Assembly: GCA_002328585.1 (NCBI GenBank)
Contig: DCUV01000005.1
Span: 1-58,498, forward strand
Direction: 5' to 3'
Origin: Spirochaetia bacterium UBA2205
GTDB taxonomy: Bacteria > Spirochaetota > UBA4802 > UB4802
DNA length: 58,498 nt
Shown here: positions 44,023 through 54,261 of the stretch, piece by piece
Layout: each line of letters begins with the position of its first letter
Position numbering within the stretch: position 1 is the stretch's first letter
Notes under the pieces: model-generated
Told to the model about the DNA's origin: nothing
What the model saw: only the letters and a program-made list of their open reading frames with translations
Database searches by the model: none
Position numbers and translations under genes: made by a program

Positions 44023-44196
44023 TAAGCTATTATAAAACGTTATGATAGTCAATAGCAAAACGCATTTACTGCAAAAATATTTCGTGGATGTATTTATTAT
44101 TGACATGGGATTTACCAATTGCATATTTTATGGAAGAATTGTGTACATTTCATAGTAACTATCGTACATAATAATTATATAGGTGATTAAGCATAT

Positions 44197-47100
44197 ATGA
44201 ATTTATATACAAGCAACAACCTCAATTTTCTTGCCGAAAGGTTAGGAAATGTGCTTTTTGAAAAAAAGAAGGACCCGCTTGTACAGGAAACAATCATTGT
44301 TCAAAGTATTGGTATGCAGCGATGGATTTCGCTGAAACTTGCTCAACAATTCGGTGTACTCTTAAACTGTAATTTTCCGTTCCCGCAAAAATTTGCTGAG
44401 GATGTTTTTAAAGTAGTGATTCCTGAGTATCAACTGTCGTCATTGTATGAGCCTCAATCACTTGTGTGGACAATCATGCGATTGTTGCAGCACTGTATCA
44501 ATGAAAAACCATTCCAGCATATCAAGCAATATGTAACCGTATCGGATGCAATAAGTTATATACGCTTGTTTCAGCTTTCACAAAAGTTAGCGTATATGTA
44601 TGATGAATACATTGTATATTATTGTAATGATATAGTGCAGTGGGAAAATGAAAACAATGATGAATGGCAGATAATGTTGTGGAAATATATTTACCGCTCA
44701 ATTTCAATTGACCCGCATGATTGTCATAAAGCACACCTTTTAAACTATTTTTTAGAGGCTCTGAAAAATGGAAGCACAAAAAAAGCTCTTAAGGCTATAT
44801 TGCCGGAGCGTATATTTTTATTTGGCATAACAGCATTGCCCGAATATTATATCATGCTTTTTAAAGCTTTGAGTTCATTTATTGATGTACACATCTTTCA
44901 GCTCAATCCATCAAAGGAATACTGGTTTGATATACGTTCCGAGCAATCCATTAACCGTATTAAGAAAAAGCTACAGGAAAAAAAACAAATGGTTGATGAT
45001 TTCCATTTTGAAACAGGCAATCCGCTTTTAGCTTCGTTTGGCACACTGGGCAGGGAATATATTGGTTTGCTTTTAGATTATGATGCAGCGGAAAACATCA
45101 ACGATGAAACGCAGTATCAGATTGGGAACAATGACACATTGCTTGGTCATATACAATCAGATATATGTTGCCTTATAAATCGTGGTAAGGATTTCAATGC
45201 TGAGAAGATACCAATAAAAACTAGCGATGATTCTATTGCCATTCATTCCTGCCATTCTCCACTCCGTGAGGTTGAAGTATTACGCGATTATATATACCAC
45301 ATATTGAATAACGAGGATATTGTGCCCAATGATATTGTTGTGATGGCACCTGATATAGAAAGGTACTCACCATTTATTGCAGCAGTGTTTGATGAAATTA
45401 TGATAAAAAAAGAAGGATTACCGTTATTACCATACACTATTGCCGACCAGTCATTTAAAACAGCAAGCCGATACATCTCAGCATTTATTGATTTGCTTGA
45501 TGCATTAACGGGAAGGATGGAAGCGGATATTGTCATAGAACTTCTGGACTATGACGAGATAGCAACGGTGTTTGCTATCAGCAAACAGGATGTTGCCATA
45601 TATCAGGATTGGGTTTCGCGTGCAAATGTACGGTGGGGAAAAGATACAAAGCATAGGGAGCAGTTTACACAAAAAGAAAGCAATGCCTTCACGTGGCAGT
45701 ATGCAATAGAACGCTTCTTGATGGGATATGCAGTCCCGGAAAATACAGGAATTATTGATGATATTTTGCCGTTTGATTGTGTTGAGGGAATGGCAGCTCA
45801 ACGATTGGGTAATTTTATAATGTTTTTAAAAACACTATTTTCTTTTCACACAATTGCCGGTCAAAAACATAGTATAAGCGCATGGGCAAATATAGTAGAG
45901 CAGTTAATTTCCTCACTTCTTGTCAATAGCGATGCCGTTAGCAACGATATTGTTTTTGTTCAATCGTTGATACAGCAGCTTGTAGCAACTTCTGCAAAAT
46001 TACAGATAACCGATGAAATTGATTTTATTGTTATAAAGGATTGGATCAATACCTATTTAGCCGAGCAGCGCGTCAGCACTAATTTTTTACGTAAAGGTAT
46101 TACCTTTTGTCAGTTTCTCCCCATGCGAAGCATCCCCTTTCAGGTGGTTTGTCTTTTAGGTATGAATGATGGCCAGTTTCCACGCATTGATGAACGATTA
46201 AGTTTTGATATCCTGAAAAACAAAGAGAAGCAGCCGCGCTGTGTTCGTTCAAAGCGCAATGATGATCGCTATCTTTTTCTTGAGAGCATGCTGTCTGCAC
46301 AGAAGAAATTGTTCATAAGCTATGAAGGTCAAAGTCCTGTTGATTTAAGCCTGAAACAACCTTCGATAGTTGTAGCTGAACTTATGGATTATATTGAGCA
46401 GGGTTTTACACGTAGCGATACCGGTCAATCAATCAGTGATTTCATCGTAACAAACCATCACCTGCACAGGTTTAATAGTAACTATTTTAACAATGACAGC
46501 AAAAAGTATTCATATTCAAAACTATCGTACCATGAAAGTAAGGCTTGTTATGGTAGCAAGCATAAGTATCAACTATTTGCACAAACTCCAGTGGTTGCGG
46601 AACAAATGACTCGTCATATTACCGTGGAAGATTTTATATCTTTTTTTAAAAATCCAGCACGCTACTTCATAAAAAATGTATTGGGAATATCGCTGGCAGA
46701 AAATGTCAATGATATTGCAAGCGATGAACCTTTTTCAATCAATGGATTGGAACGCTATCAGTTGACCAATGAGCTGTGTCAAAGACTTATTAATGGTGGC
46801 GATAGTTATGGTTATAAGGTTTTGTTGCAGAAACAGGGTAAACTTCCTGATGGTGATTTAGGCGACATCATTTTTGAAGATGCGCAGTCACAGGTTATGG
46901 ATTTTGTTGAAAAGGTAAAGCGTAAGCTCACCTGCGATGCAGAACAACATGAGTTGCACTATACAAGCACCAGTAATAACCTTGTGATTACCGGATTCCC
47001 TTATCTATACGCAGGCCAGCAGATATATTACCGATATGCCACAATAAAACCAGATGACAGATTGTATGCATTGTTATGGCATTTATTTGTATGCGCAACA

Positions 47101-47532
47101 CAAAGCGATGAATGTAATGATGCAGTTACCACAATACTTATTGGTAGGGATAAAGATAAATATAAAGAGTTAACCTATCAACACATAGCAAAAGAAAAAT
47201 CAATCAATTATCTTGAGCAGCTTGTTAGTATATTTATGCAAGGGCAATCAACCATACTGCCTTTTTTCCCAAAAACATCGTATGAGTATTACAATTCAAC
47301 CACAGATGGTAAAAACTCTAAAAGCAGAAATGCAATCTATAAGGCACATGATGCCTTTTATGGGGATAATGGCTATGAAAGCATTGACTATGTTGACCCT
47401 TACATTAAGAGGGCATTCTATAAGGTTGATATCTTTGATGATGAAAAGCTGCATAAAGAGTTTGATTATCTATCACAAACAATTTTTGGGATAGTAAAAG
47501 ATTATGAATCTGAAGAAAAGGAATCGCAATGA
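44197..47532 (+). CDS. recC: exodeoxyribonuclease V gamma subunit RecC
   Basis: A 1111-residue RecC, close to the usual 1100-1150. N-terminal MNLYTSNNLNFLAERLGNVL and VQSIGMQRWISLKLAQQFGVLLNCNFPFPQKF are family marks, with helicase-like but motif-poor domains, the GMNDGQFPR loop (about 650), and the C-terminal nuclease-like fold. RecC recognises Chi sites inside the RecBCD helicase-nuclease that repairs double-strand breaks. It overlaps recB by 4 bases and carries one iterated word at 46799-46807. Confidence 0.95.
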   Translation: MNLYTSNNLNFLAERLGNVLFEKKKDPLVQETIIVQSIGMQRWISLKLAQQFGVLLNCNFPFPQKFAEDVFKVVIPEYQLSSLYEPQSLVWTIMRLLQHCINEKPFQHIKQYVTVSDAISYIRLFQLSQKLAYMYDEYIVYYCNDIVQWENENNDEWQIMLWKYIYRSISIDPHDCHKAHLLNYFLEALKNGSTKKALKAILPERIFLFGITALPEYYIMLFKALSSFIDVHIFQLNPSKEYWFDIRSEQSINRIKKKLQEKKQMVDDFHFETGNPLLASFGTLGREYIGLLLDYDAAENINDETQYQIGNNDTLLGHIQSDICCLINRGKDFNAEKIPIKTSDDSIAIHSCHSPLREVEVLRDYIYHILNNEDIVPNDIVVMAPDIERYSPFIAAVFDEIMIKKEGLPLLPYTIADQSFKTASRYISAFIDLLDALTGRMEADIVIELLDYDEIATVFAISKQDVAIYQDWVSRANVRWGKDTKHREQFTQKESNAFTWQYAIERFLMGYAVPENTGIIDDILPFDCVEGMAAQRLGNFIMFLKTLFSFHTIAGQKHSISAWANIVEQLISSLLVNSDAVSNDIVFVQSLIQQLVATSAKLQITDEIDFIVIKDWINTYLAEQRVSTNFLRKGITFCQFLPMRSIPFQVVCLLGMNDGQFPRIDERLSFDILKNKEKQPRCVRSKRNDDRYLFLESMLSAQKKLFISYEGQSPVDLSLKQPSIVVAELMDYIEQGFTRSDTGQSISDFIVTNHHLHRFNSNYFNNDSKKYSYSKLSYHESKACYGSKHKYQLFAQTPVVAEQMTRHITVEDFISFFKNPARYFIKNVLGISLAENVNDIASDEPFSINGLERYQLTNELCQRLINGGDSYGYKVLLQKQGKLPDGDLGDIIFEDAQSQVMDFVEKVKRKLTCDAEQHELHYTSTSNNLVITGFPYLYAGQQIYYRYATIKPDDRLYALLWHLFVCATQSDECNDAVTTILIGRDKDKYKELTYQHIAKEKSINYLEQLVSIFMQGQSTILPFFPKTSYEYYNSTTDGKNSKSRNAIYKAHDAFYGDNGYESIDYVDPYIKRAFYKVDIFDDEKLHKEFDYLSQTIFGIVKDYESEEKESQ

Positions 47533-50500
47533 ACACAATAGCTATTCCAGAAAAGTTTACTGATTATGCACTTGATGGCATTAACTGCATTGAAGCAAGT
47601 GCAGGTACCGGTAAAACATATACCATAACTCATCTTTTTATACGCCTTATCGTTGAAAAGGACCTCCCACTGGATGCTATTCTTGTTGTAACCTTTACCA
47701 ATGCTGCTACCAACGAATTGCGTGCAAGGATACGCAGTCTTTTAAAGACAGCATATGAGATAGTTGATAGTAATTTTGATGATGCCATAATAAATGGATA
47801 TAAAAAAAATGCTGAATTAATCAGCTATCTAAAAAAATTATGTGAAGATTCTAATTCAGAGGACTATCGCCTGCAAATAGCATTACGATTACAATTAGCA
47901 TTGCATGATATTGACAATGCACATGTTTACACCATTCACAGCTTTTGCAGACAGGCGTTGAGCGAGTTTGCATTTGAAAGCGGTTCCCTCTTTGGCAGCG
48001 AGGTGGTTACGGATGCTTCACCATACAATCGTCGAATAATTGAAGAATATTTCTATAAAGAAATTGCACCGCTGGGCAAGGAATTCATGTATTATTTTAT
48101 AAGCCAGGTCCCAAAAGAAGGTGATTTTGTTCAATGGTGCATGAAGATTATCAACAAGCTGCCTGATGATCCGGGTATTGCTATCCTGCCAAACTTGCCA
48201 TTTGATAAGAAAAAGATAAAACAAAAAATTGATGCATTATGTCAAAAAATTACGGCGATTCAACAAACTTTATTAAACGAGAAAGATATAATTCAAAAAA
48301 ATTTTTCTGACGCTCTTTCTAACGATGTTTTGAATCTTAGATCATATAATGAAGAAAAATTTATTAATGTATTGGAATTGCTATCTCATTTAACCTTTTA
48401 TTCATTTATTGATAAAAATGCCGGGTATTTATTAGATATTTTTTCCATGTCATCAATCAACGATAAACTAAAGGGACCATATAAAAAAGGGGATAAAACA
48501 TATACTTTTCACACCATATTTGAACAAATACAACAATGCCGTGATATCTTTACTGACATTAAGCTTCAGGTTATTGCTGCATATCGTCATTTTCTTTTAC
48601 ACTATGATACATACTATGACAGATACCGGGATGAATGGAATATTCTGTCGTTCAAGGATATATTAAAGGATATGCACACCGCGCTAATGCATGGTACTGA
48701 AAGCCCGCTTGCAACAATGGTACGCTCTCATTATAAAGCAGCCCTTATTGATGAATTTCAGGATACCGATCCTCTGCAATATGCAATATTTAACACCATC
48801 TTCAACAAAGATGGATATACGCTGTATATCATTGGTGATCCAAAGCAGGCAATATACAGCTTCAGGGGTGCTGATGTCTTTGCCTATTGCAAAGCGCGTG
48901 AGTCTGCACAAACAAAATATACATTACGCTATAGCTTCCGTTCCACTCAAATGCTTACGAAGGCTATCAATACAATTTTTGGCACCATGAAAAATCCCTT
49001 TGTGCTGGACGAGATTGAATATAGCGATGTAAAATCATCCGTACTGCCAACTGTATTTGATAATGAGCCTTCATTGCATATATGGTTTGTTGATACTGAA
49101 GATGGTGAAAAACATGTGGGTATACAAAGAGCAAAAAGGATCATTGCACAGCGTATTGCAAAGGAGATAAGCAGTCTTGTACAGGAAAATCTAATACAGT
49201 ATAACGATATTGCTGTACTGGTGAGAAAAAATAAAGAAGCAAGGCTGGTGCAGGAGATATTACAACAATATGGGATACATAGTGTATTGTACAGCACAGA
49301 ATCAATATTTGAATCTGATGAAGCTATGGAACTTTTGCAGGTGATGGAGGCAATAGTAAATCCTTCATCGGCACAAAAGATATTTCGGGCACTGATAACA
49401 AGCCTGTATGGATATACAGCATCGGATATAGATGATTTAAAAGATGATACCATGCTTGATATTATAAAAATGCGTTTTATAGATTATTATAAGGCATGGA
49501 AGAGCAGAGGATTTATTCAGTGCTTTCAGCTCATGATGCACGGTACAACAATCAGCAAACGTTTTGATGCAGATACCGATACTGTTTCATCACGATTGTT
49601 GCATTATCCTGATGGCGAGCGCGTTATAACCAATCTTTATCACTGTGCCGAAATTTTGTCTCAGGTTGAAACCACAAAAAAGCTGGATGCACTTTCGCTG
49701 GTGGAATGGTTTAAAAAATCTATACTCATAAAGTCCGATGTCGAAGATAAGATGTTGAGGCTGGAATCCGATGCCAATGCAGTAAAGATAGTGACCGTGC
49801 ATTTTAGCAAAGGATTGGAATATCCTGTGGTATTTTGCCCATATCTTTTTAATGTTGGCATGCTGGATGATATTGTTGTTTTTCATGAAGGCGATAGTAA
49901 CCGTACAACAAATGTTTGCTTTAAATTGAATGCTGGTGACGATAAAGGTGATGTTAAAAATACTCTGTATGGAATAGATTATACACAATATATAAATAAG
50001 GCATTGAAAGAGCAGCTTGCCGAAGATATGCGAGTGGCATACGTTGCAATGACACGGGCAAAGTACCGCTGTTATGTGGGGTGGGGTAATATTAACTCTA
50101 CTAAGATATCTGCGTTAAATTATCTTTTCCACTATAGATTTGCAAATGATATCACTATTGATAATTTTCTTAATAAAAATTTTAACAATAATGCTACTTC
50201 AGAAGAGTTAAAAGATGAATTAGAAAAACTTGTTAACCTTTCTGATGGTTCCATTGCGCTTGAGGTTTTTAACACTGTAACTCTGGATAAAGCCATGGTA
50301 ACGCGGGTTATGGATAATAAAGTGGTTGAGCCAGAGCGCATACAAAAAGAAATTTCACCAGGCTGGCAGTTGACCAGCTATACCGCACTATCGTACACAA
50401 AAGAAGATGAAAAAGGTGATGAGGTATATACTTCAGTGCCACACGATGAAAAGCATGAACCAACAATCTTTACTTTCCCGGCAGGCAGTGTAACGGGGCT

Positions 50501-51194
50501 TTGTATTCACAGTATCTTTGAAGAGGTTGACTTTGCATCCGGCGAAGATGCAATGCGCGCCATAGTTGCTGAAAAATTGCAACACTATCGGTTTGATGTA
50601 AGCTGGACGGATACAATTGTAACTATGGTACGCAATGTTCTTTCCATTGAGCTCAATACTGCTGTTCCTTTAAACAGGATAACACGGGAAAATAGACAAC
50701 ACGAGATTGAATTTTATTATCCTGTTGAAAGGCTTAATCGTGATGAATGTGTGCAATTATTTACAATGAATAACCTCTTTGATATACACTATGGCAGTGC
50801 ATTGCAGCGCCTTTCCTTTGATCATATTCAAGGATTTATGCATGGATATATTGATATGGTGTTCAGGTATAATAATGCATATTATATTGTTGACTGGAAA
50901 ACAAATCAGCTTGGCTATACAATGGACGACTATCATTGTAGCAAATTAAAAAGTGCAATGATAGATCATTTTTATTTTTTACAGTATCACATCTATGCTG
51001 TTGCTCTTCACAGACATCTATCAATGCTGTTGGGAAAAAGTTATAATTACAACAAACATTTTGGTGGGGTATTCTACATTTTTGTGCGTGGCGTAGATAC
51101 TGGTAAAGGTGGTGACTATGGCATCTTTTATGATAAGCCAGATTGTCAATTTATTGAACAGCTAAATAATTATTTACATGCGGTGAAAGTATGA
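47529..51194 (+). CDS. recB: exodeoxyribonuclease V beta subunit RecB
   Basis: A 1221-residue UvrD-like helicase plus nuclease. Walker A is EASAGTGKTYTI with Lys29; LIDEFQDTDPLQY is the Walker B/motif II region (about 410), GDPKQAIYSFRGAD motif III, and MRVAYVAMTRAKYRCYVGW motif VI. The C-terminal nuclease has H near the start of the domain, MDMVFRYNNAYYIVDWKTNQLG-type ligands (D and DWK), so both activities should be intact. Overlaps recC and recD by ATGA. Two shortened iterated words lie inside. Confidence 0.96.
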   Translation: MNTIAIPEKFTDYALDGINCIEASAGTGKTYTITHLFIRLIVEKDLPLDAILVVTFTNAATNELRARIRSLLKTAYEIVDSNFDDAIINGYKKNAELISYLKKLCEDSNSEDYRLQIALRLQLALHDIDNAHVYTIHSFCRQALSEFAFESGSLFGSEVVTDASPYNRRIIEEYFYKEIAPLGKEFMYYFISQVPKEGDFVQWCMKIINKLPDDPGIAILPNLPFDKKKIKQKIDALCQKITAIQQTLLNEKDIIQKNFSDALSNDVLNLRSYNEEKFINVLELLSHLTFYSFIDKNAGYLLDIFSMSSINDKLKGPYKKGDKTYTFHTIFEQIQQCRDIFTDIKLQVIAAYRHFLLHYDTYYDRYRDEWNILSFKDILKDMHTALMHGTESPLATMVRSHYKAALIDEFQDTDPLQYAIFNTIFNKDGYTLYIIGDPKQAIYSFRGADVFAYCKARESAQTKYTLRYSFRSTQMLTKAINTIFGTMKNPFVLDEIEYSDVKSSVLPTVFDNEPSLHIWFVDTEDGEKHVGIQRAKRIIAQRIAKEISSLVQENLIQYNDIAVLVRKNKEARLVQEILQQYGIHSVLYSTESIFESDEAMELLQVMEAIVNPSSAQKIFRALITSLYGYTASDIDDLKDDTMLDIIKMRFIDYYKAWKSRGFIQCFQLMMHGTTISKRFDADTDTVSSRLLHYPDGERVITNLYHCAEILSQVETTKKLDALSLVEWFKKSILIKSDVEDKMLRLESDANAVKIVTVHFSKGLEYPVVFCPYLFNVGMLDDIVVFHEGDSNRTTNVCFKLNAGDDKGDVKNTLYGIDYTQYINKALKEQLAEDMRVAYVAMTRAKYRCYVGWGNINSTKISALNYLFHYRFANDITIDNFLNKNFNNNATSEELKDELEKLVNLSDGSIALEVFNTVTLDKAMVTRVMDNKVVEPERIQKEISPGWQLTSYTALSYTKEDEKGDEVYTSVPHDEKHEPTIFTFPAGSVTGLCIHSIFEEVDFASGEDAMRAIVAEKLQHYRFDVSWTDTIVTMVRNVLSIELNTAVPLNRITRENRQHEIEFYYPVERLNRDECVQLFTMNNLFDIHYGSALQRLSFDHIQGFMHGYIDMVFRYNNAYYIVDWKTNQLGYTMDDYHCSKLKSAMIDHFYFLQYHIYAVALHRHLSMLLGKSYNYNKHFGGVFYIFVRGVDTGKGGDYGIFYDKPDCQFIEQLNNYLHAVKV

Positions 51195-52987
51195 TGCAGC
51201 AACAATTATACACCAATTCAATTCATTACTATTTTGCTGATTTCATCTGCAATAAATATAATTGTAACGATGAAGTAGTCAAGGCACTATTATTTTGTGT
51301 AAGCTATATGACCTCATATGGTCATAGCTGCCTTTCACTGGTAACTATCGCCCATAAAAAACTGGATGAGATAGTTTTTGAAGATTATACATCCATCCCC
51401 GAGCTGACATTTCCTGATGAAGAATCATTGCATACTGTACTCATGGAGTGTCATGCAGTAAAAGCTGACGATGACGATGCTATAAAGCCAATTGTATATG
51501 ATAATGGCAATTGCTATTTATATAGATACTTCAATTATGAAGAAATTATCGCACAGTGGTTTTTGAATAGTATAGGCAAAAGTCATGAAATAGATATGCA
51601 ACAGGTAAACACCGTACTTGAAACATTTGAACAAAAGGGGATGCGTTTTGCTGCTTTACAAAAGATTGCGCAGCTTGCGGCATTGCACCATACATTCTGT
51701 GTTATTTCTGGCGGTCCCGGTACAGGCAAAACAACAACCGTAGCAGGCATTGTATACCAGCTTCTTACGGCAAATAATGTATTGTCCATTGCATTGTGTG
51801 CGCCAACGGGGAAAGCTGCATCGCGCCTTAAAGAATCAATGAAACAATTCAAAGATAGGTATTGTGATGATGGTATAAAAGATATATTTCCTGTTGAAGC
51901 ATCCACAATTCATAGGTTGCTTGGCTATAGAAAAGGCGCATTAGAATTTTACTATAATGAAGATAATCGTCTCCCCTATGATGTTGTGATTGTTGATGAA
52001 TCATCCATGGTGGATATTGCTCTCCTGGCAAAGCTTATCAAAGCATTAAAAGAAGATGCACGTTTCGTTGTGGTAGGTGATAAGGACCAGCTTTCATCGG
52101 TTGAGGCGGGTGCGTTTTTTGGCGATTTATGCTGGGGTGTTACCCAATCTGGCTATACATCACAGTGGAATCAAATAGTAGCAGTTATACAGGGTGATGA
52201 TGTCCAGCAGTTGCCATCGCATCCTGTACGGGATGCAATTGTTGTGCTTTCTAAAGCTTATAGATTTGGTGCGGATAGCGGGATAGCAGTATTGGCGCAG
52301 GCTGTTCGCGATGCTGATATGAAAAAGGTTAACACTGTTTTAAAAAATAGCTATAGGGATGTTGAGTTTATACAATACGGTTCAATTGATGAAATGCATA
52401 CCATTATCAAAGAATATGCAAAGCAGCATTATGAATCTGTTGCCATAGAACACAATGTCAGTGATGCTTTTAGTAAAATATCTCGTCAATGTATAGTAAC
52501 ACCGTTTAATCAGGGTCCGTGGGGTGTATCAACGCTTAACTCAATAATTGAAAAGCAAGTAAACCCCGTTACTTCAGAGTGGTATCATGGCAAGATTATT
52601 ATGGTTACAGCCAATGATTATAATCTACAGCTTTATAATGGAGATATGGGAATATTTGTTAACAGTGACGATGGCGAAAGCGGGGTATGTTTCCCATTAG
52701 AAGATAGTTACAGGAAGATTAATCCTTTGCTGTTATCAGACTATACGCCTGCTTATACAATAACAATACACAAAAGCCAGGGTTCCGAATTTAATACTGT
52801 GATAGTATTGCTGCCCAATGACATTAATAGCAGGTGGTCAATGCTTTTAACACGGGAGCTTTTATATACTGCTATTACACGAGCAAAAGAAAAGCTTATA
52901 CTATATGGTACACATGATGTTATTGCATACATGGTCAATAATCCTACAAAACGAACTTCAGGTATACAGGGAAGATTGTGGCAATAA
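51191..52987 (+). CDS. recD: exodeoxyribonuclease V alpha subunit RecD
   Basis: A 598-residue 5'-3' SF1B helicase. An N-terminal domain (1-150) precedes Walker A GGPGTGKTTTVAG (about 177-189), APTGKAASRLKES, the STIHRLLG motif, VDESSMVDIALLA (Walker B), VGDKDQLSSVEAGAFFGDL, and the late TIHKSQGSEF and YTAITRAKEKLILYG motifs. It is the fast motor of RecBCD. recC-recB-recD order with 4-base overlaps matches tight co-translation. It contains one iterated word at 51343-51351. Confidence 0.96.
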   Translation: MMQQQLYTNSIHYYFADFICNKYNCNDEVVKALLFCVSYMTSYGHSCLSLVTIAHKKLDEIVFEDYTSIPELTFPDEESLHTVLMECHAVKADDDDAIKPIVYDNGNCYLYRYFNYEEIIAQWFLNSIGKSHEIDMQQVNTVLETFEQKGMRFAALQKIAQLAALHHTFCVISGGPGTGKTTTVAGIVYQLLTANNVLSIALCAPTGKAASRLKESMKQFKDRYCDDGIKDIFPVEASTIHRLLGYRKGALEFYYNEDNRLPYDVVIVDESSMVDIALLAKLIKALKEDARFVVVGDKDQLSSVEAGAFFGDLCWGVTQSGYTSQWNQIVAVIQGDDVQQLPSHPVRDAIVVLSKAYRFGADSGIAVLAQAVRDADMKKVNTVLKNSYRDVEFIQYGSIDEMHTIIKEYAKQHYESVAIEHNVSDAFSKISRQCIVTPFNQGPWGVSTLNSIIEKQVNPVTSEWYHGKIIMVTANDYNLQLYNGDMGIFVNSDDGESGVCFPLEDSYRKINPLLLSDYTPAYTITIHKSQGSEFNTVIVLLPNDINSRWSMLLTRELLYTAITRAKEKLILYGTHDVIAYMVNNPTKRTSGIQGRLWQ

Positions 52988-53182
52988 ATGAGGCTATAAC
53001 AAAGTCATTAAAAAACTCCTGAAATTATAGATTACTATCCGATTATGCTTTTTTAGTATTGACTGGTTCAACTCATGGTACAACAATGGTGCGATAGTTA
53101 TGAACGTAGCAGGTTATATGTTTAGAATAACTTTGATGCTGAATATACAGCAAATGTGTTTGCATAATCAAGGAAGGTTGCT

Positions 53183-54139
53183 ATGAAGGTGTTAATCTAT
53201 GGCGGTGGCGCTGTTGGGTTGGGTTTGGCGCGAGCGCTTATCGATAGCGGTTGCGAAACAACAATTATAGATATTGAACCAACGGTCACTGCGTTAAAAA
53301 CGCATGGTATCATCCAGAGTGGAGTACTGGGTGATTTCGCAATCAATCCTGAAAGGTTTACTGTATACGATAGTATCCTGAAAGCAGATGATAACTATGA
53401 TTATATATGTGTTTGTATTAAATCATATTTATCTGAAGCTGCTGCACAGGATATTGCTTCCAATTATACTCATAAACAAACGCCAATTGTTTTGTTTCAG
53501 AATGGATGGGGAAATGCAGAAAAATTTATAAGCTATTTCGATAAAGAGAGAATCTTCAATGCACGTGTCATGACCGGATTTATGAAGCAAGAGCTATATC
53601 ATGTGGTTATAACTGTTCATGCTGATGCCATTCGTATGGGGAGTCTTTATGATGGGGATGGTAATAGATTACAAGCGTTATCAAAGGCACTTACCACAGG
53701 TGGAATGGCAGCAGAAGTTGTTAACGGTGTGTTGAAGGATATATGGGCTAAGATGCTCTACAACTGTGCGCTTAATCCCCTGGGTGCACTTTTTAATGTA
53801 GAGTATGGTGAGCTTGGCAAGTCCGAATACACAAAAGCAATAATGGATGACATCATAACCGAAATCTTTGAAACAATGCAAAGGGCAGGATACACCACAC
53901 ATTTCAGCAATGCAGCGGAATATAGTGAGGTGTTCTATGCAAAGCTTTTGCCATCAACAGCAAAGCATCGTTCATCCATGCTTCAGGATATTCAGGCAAA
54001 GCGAAGAACCGAGATTGATGCCCTCAACGGCGCAGTTGTTGCATTAGCACAACACTATGGATATGAGGCTAAAGTAAATGGAATTATCACGGGTTTGATA
54101 AAGTTTATTGAGAATACCTATGCCGGCGCTAACGGTTAG
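53183..54139 (+). CDS. ketopantoate reductase family protein (PanE/ApbA)
   Basis: A 318-residue two-domain NADP-dependent enzyme. MKVLIYGGGAVGLGLARALIDSG is the nucleotide fold; FQNGWGNAEKF, then IWAKMLYNCALNPLGALFNVEYGEL and SSMLQDIQAKRRTEIDALNG are family blocks. The usual catalytic Lys and Asn fit the KML.N and NP pattern. Biosynthesis of pantothenate is likely, but the family includes other 2-ketoacid reductases and no other pan gene is nearby. AAGGAAGGTTGCT precedes the ATG; an iterated word lies 84 bases upstream. Confidence 0.85.
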   Translation: MKVLIYGGGAVGLGLARALIDSGCETTIIDIEPTVTALKTHGIIQSGVLGDFAINPERFTVYDSILKADDNYDYICVCIKSYLSEAAAQDIASNYTHKQTPIVLFQNGWGNAEKFISYFDKERIFNARVMTGFMKQELYHVVITVHADAIRMGSLYDGDGNRLQALSKALTTGGMAAEVVNGVLKDIWAKMLYNCALNPLGALFNVEYGELGKSEYTKAIMDDIITEIFETMQRAGYTTHFSNAAEYSEVFYAKLLPSTAKHRSSMLQDIQAKRRTEIDALNGAVVALAQHYGYEAKVNGIITGLIKFIENTYAGANG

Positions 54140-54261
54140 CTTTGTATAATTATTAATTATGTCAAGTTTTTATAAAAAAATAAAAAAGTGCTGGATTTTA
54201 GCAAAGTTGTATTAGCATGTATGTCATTTATTTACAATTTTAAAGTAAAGAATGATGATAT

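Noticed and set aside
53060..53100. tRNA-like TGGTTCAACTC phrase
   Set aside because: It lacks paired T-stem and the other arms of a tRNA.
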